A DNA stretch of 64,000 nt. It comes from Diphasiastrum complanatum. Its lineage: Eukaryota > Streptophyta > Lycopodiopsida > Lycopodiales > Lycopodiaceae. Position 1 is the first letter of the stretch. Each line of letters begins with the position of its first letter. This document shows positions 62,131-64,000 of this stretch, in pieces. A model generated the notes under the pieces. The model made no database searches. It was not told where the DNA came from and saw only the letters and a list, made by a program, of their open reading frames with translations. A program made the translations under genes and the position numbers. The stretch spans positions 27,250,572 to 27,314,571 of the forward strand of contig CM055107.1 in assembly GCA_029204225.1 (NCBI GenBank), written 5' to 3'.

Positions 62131-62378
62131 TTCGTTAGTCAGCATTCATCGGATTCTTACTACCATACTTGTCAATGAGAGAACGTTAAAATGTCTATTT
62201 TTAGAAGACACATGACTGGTTTGAAAAAAGTCCTTTCCACTAGGAAAGTTTCAGACTTATTAACTCACGTACGATGCCTATAAAGAATTGAAATTCTTAA
62301 ATTTTTCTTAGAATAACTCCTTAAATCTCCAAAGTTAAGGTCCAATCTAGAATGTGTGTACATTCTATGACTCTTAAG

Positions 62379-62726
62379 TTGTGATCTATAATAACTTAAG
62401 ATTTACTGAAACTTCATTTCATGAAATTTGGGCTTTTGGATACCAAGGACTATCCAAAATTCCATATGAGTTTCTCATAGGTGTTGGGGGTATTCCCAAC
62501 AAAGTGTAAATAAATAAAATCCTCCAATAAAATGTGTTGCGAGGGCATGGCGTTGTGATCTATAATAACTTAAGATTTACTGAAACTTCATTTCATGAAA
62601 TTTGGGCTTTTGGATACCAAGGACTATCCAAAATTCCATATGAGTTTCTCATAGGTGTTGGGGGTATTCCCAACAAAGTGTAAATAAATAAAATCCTCCA
62701 ATAAAATGTGTTGCGAGGGCATGGCA
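62379..62726 (+). repeat. Perfect 174-bp tandem duplication
   Basis: Units 62379-62552 and 62553-62726, both starting TTGTGATCTATAATAAC and ending GCGAGGGCATGGC. I see no mismatch except the last base. Each contains the presumed LTR start TGTTGGGGGTATTCCCAACA. Confidence 0.95.
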
Positions 62727-63476
62727 TCCTACGTGTATAAGCCCATGGCCCAAAGAGCACGCAATTGAAGTTGTAAATAAAATAAACTTGACTTGGGCCT
62801 TGTAATTAAAATAAAACTAGAGGCCCAATGTCATTTTTAAACTTAGAGATCACTTTTTAGAGTTGGGTCCAAATTGGGACTCACATGAATCTTGTGATTT
62901 CTAATGTACTTTTTGTGGACCCTTGGATCAAGTTGGGTCCAAGATGAATGGTTAGGAACATTGTGAATATTAGCCAATAAGATTGAGGGGCAAGGGCCTT
63001 CCCCATTTTATAAAAAGGCACCATTTGTACACTATTTCCATGGTTAATGAGAAGGAGGAAACTCTACCATTTTTGGAAGAGAAGCATCCTCATTTGCTAT
63101 TCACTACTTGCTATTGCTCTTGGTTGTGTTTTCTCTTGCTTTCTATTTTCATGTTTATTGTTTGCCAATAGTGAATGTTTTTCCATTAGCAAGCATAAGG
63201 AGCATTTGAGCTAACCTCCACCCTCACTCTCTTTCTCTCTCTTTCCCTTCTCTTCTCAATCTCTTCTTCTCCATTCCTTCCCTTTAACCAAATTATGATG
63301 AATGATAGTGTAGAGGAGTAGAGTTAAAGAGGAGTAGTATAGTGGTGAGTAGAGTTAAGAGAGAAATTAGGAAATTAACTAAAAGAAACATCTATGCATA
63401 GTTAGGCACCTATCTAGTGATCTAAACTTTGTTGACATGCGGAAGGGCTATACTACGAGAGATCTTCGACTCCACA
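62656..63476 (+). repeat. Ty3/gypsy 5' LTR (tentative start), about 820 bp
   Basis: Start placed at TGTTGGGGGTATTCCC (62656; an identical copy begins at 62482). End placed at CGACTCCACA (63476), one base before a gypsy PBS. TG...CA ends. Promoter boxes are listed separately. No second LTR is in the window; the element would continue past 64000. Confidence 0.6.
62974..63016 (+). promoter_or_regulatory. LTR promoter: CCAAT box and TATA box
   Basis: CCAAT at 62974-62978 and TATAAAAA at 63009-63016, about 31 bp apart, inside the gypsy LTR. Transcription would be expected to start about 25-30 bp downstream, near 63040-63045, dividing the LTR into U3 and R-U5 (inference). Confidence 0.6.
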
Positions 63477-63477
63477 G

Positions 63478-63495
63478 TGGTGCCGTTGCCGGGGA
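63478..63495 (+). promoter_or_regulatory. Gypsy primer-binding site, tRNA-Asp type
   Basis: TGGTGCCGTTGCCGGGGA, one base after the LTR end. Differs by one base from the TGGCGCCGTTGCCGGGGA site widespread in Athila/Tat-type plant elements. Confidence 0.75.
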
Positions 63496-64000
63496 TAGGT
63501 TTACACTAACTAGTTTAGTTGCATTTTAGCTATTTTTTTGTTTTTTAGAGTAGTTTAGGTAGATTTTTGGGAGTTTAGAATTAGTTTTCTGTATTTTTTT
63601 GTGTCTGGATTGTTCACAGCTAGCGGAGGAGGTGTGAGAGGGTAGAGGAGGCCCTGAACAACCTCTAAGGGCTTGAAACCCAAACCAATCATCCAAAAAA
63701 CTCAAAAAACACACCAATCTACATTTTGGAGGGAAAAAGAGCCAAAAAAAACTCATCAGATTTTTATATCTCCAGAATCAGTGGGAGTTAATTTTTGCAT
63801 GAATGGCAGCAACTCCAGGGTACTGTCCCAAATCTGCATAGAAGCCTGCGAGAGTTAGTTCCAAGCAGATTGTAAAAATCAGAGAAAAATCATAAAAAAA
63901 TTCAAAAAACCCTTAGAAAAATCCAAAAAAATCAAATCTTCATAAGAACTCTCGCCGAACCCTCTAAAGTTCCATCTCAGTGAGACCAAGACACAGAGAT
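63496..64000 (+). other. Gypsy element leader, runs off the window
   Basis: Non-coding A-rich sequence after the PBS, with short T- and A-runs. A gag would be expected downstream of 64000. The 61-76-codon frames seen here have no family features. Confidence 0.55.

Overview
The window is a transposable-element graveyard from a nuclear plant genome. The evidence is the dominance of Ty1/copia elements whose primer-binding sites match plant initiator-Met tRNA (TGGTATCAGAGC), a Ty3/gypsy LTR with a plant-type PBS, and two remnants of nepenthesin-like aspartic proteases, a family typical of land plants. A fern, lycophyte or gymnosperm with a large genome would fit, but I cannot fix the taxon from sequence alone. 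No intact host gene, tRNA, rRNA or CRISPR array was found. All element names below are mine.

1-16 kb is a nested stack. Copia-3 (minus strand, 6374-12357) has a 1293-residue uninterrupted gag-pol frame and sits inside the gag of Copia-2 (minus, 2738-14370). Copia-2 in turn sits inside Copia-1 (plus, about 1636-2738 and 14371-16140). A fourth copia fragment, Copia-0 (minus), abuts Copia-1 at position 1640. 16.2-20.9 kb is a 2.2-kb unit repeated about 2.1 times; each unit combines a gypsy-like leader fragment with a minus-strand copia INT-LTR fragment. 20.9-25.8 kb is Copia-C, same family as Copia-1, nearly full length but missing its 5' LTR and frameshifted in RNase H.

25.8-32.3 kb holds two Copia-D elements with 1.75-kb LTRs arranged as a large palindrome (arms about 2.2 kb, loop 69 bp). 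32.3-37 kb is Copia-E, from a more distant copia lineage. 37.7-38.8 kb contains a nepenthesin-like pseudogene whose 3' end is duplicated in inverted orientation into a strong 324-bp foldback. 38.8-42.4 kb is AT-rich, with three copies of a repeat carrying a TCGAACC palindrome.

42.4-54.9 kb is the most unusual region. Two decayed copies of a Helitron of the Helentron/Helitron2 type (HUH Rep, PIF1-like helicase, C-terminal EEP endonuclease) lie in inverted orientation. Each is linked to a copia LTR-PBS-gag segment, giving inverted arms of about 4.6-5 kb. A decayed RPA70-like gene lies in the spacer, flanked by two more copia fragments. The left Helentron ends abruptly in an 80-unit (TC)n tract.

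55.5-59.8 kb is Copia-G, a deletion-ridden relative of Copia-C. 59.8-60.7 kb is a second nepenthesin-like pseudogene (minus strand). 61.2 kb has another (TC)n tract of about 78 units. 61.8-62.1 kb is a gypsy integrase fragment, and 62.4-64 kb is a gypsy LTR with CCAAT and TATA boxes, a tRNA-Asp-type PBS and leader, preceded by a perfect 174-bp tandem duplication. All identities and deletion sizes were estimated by eye.
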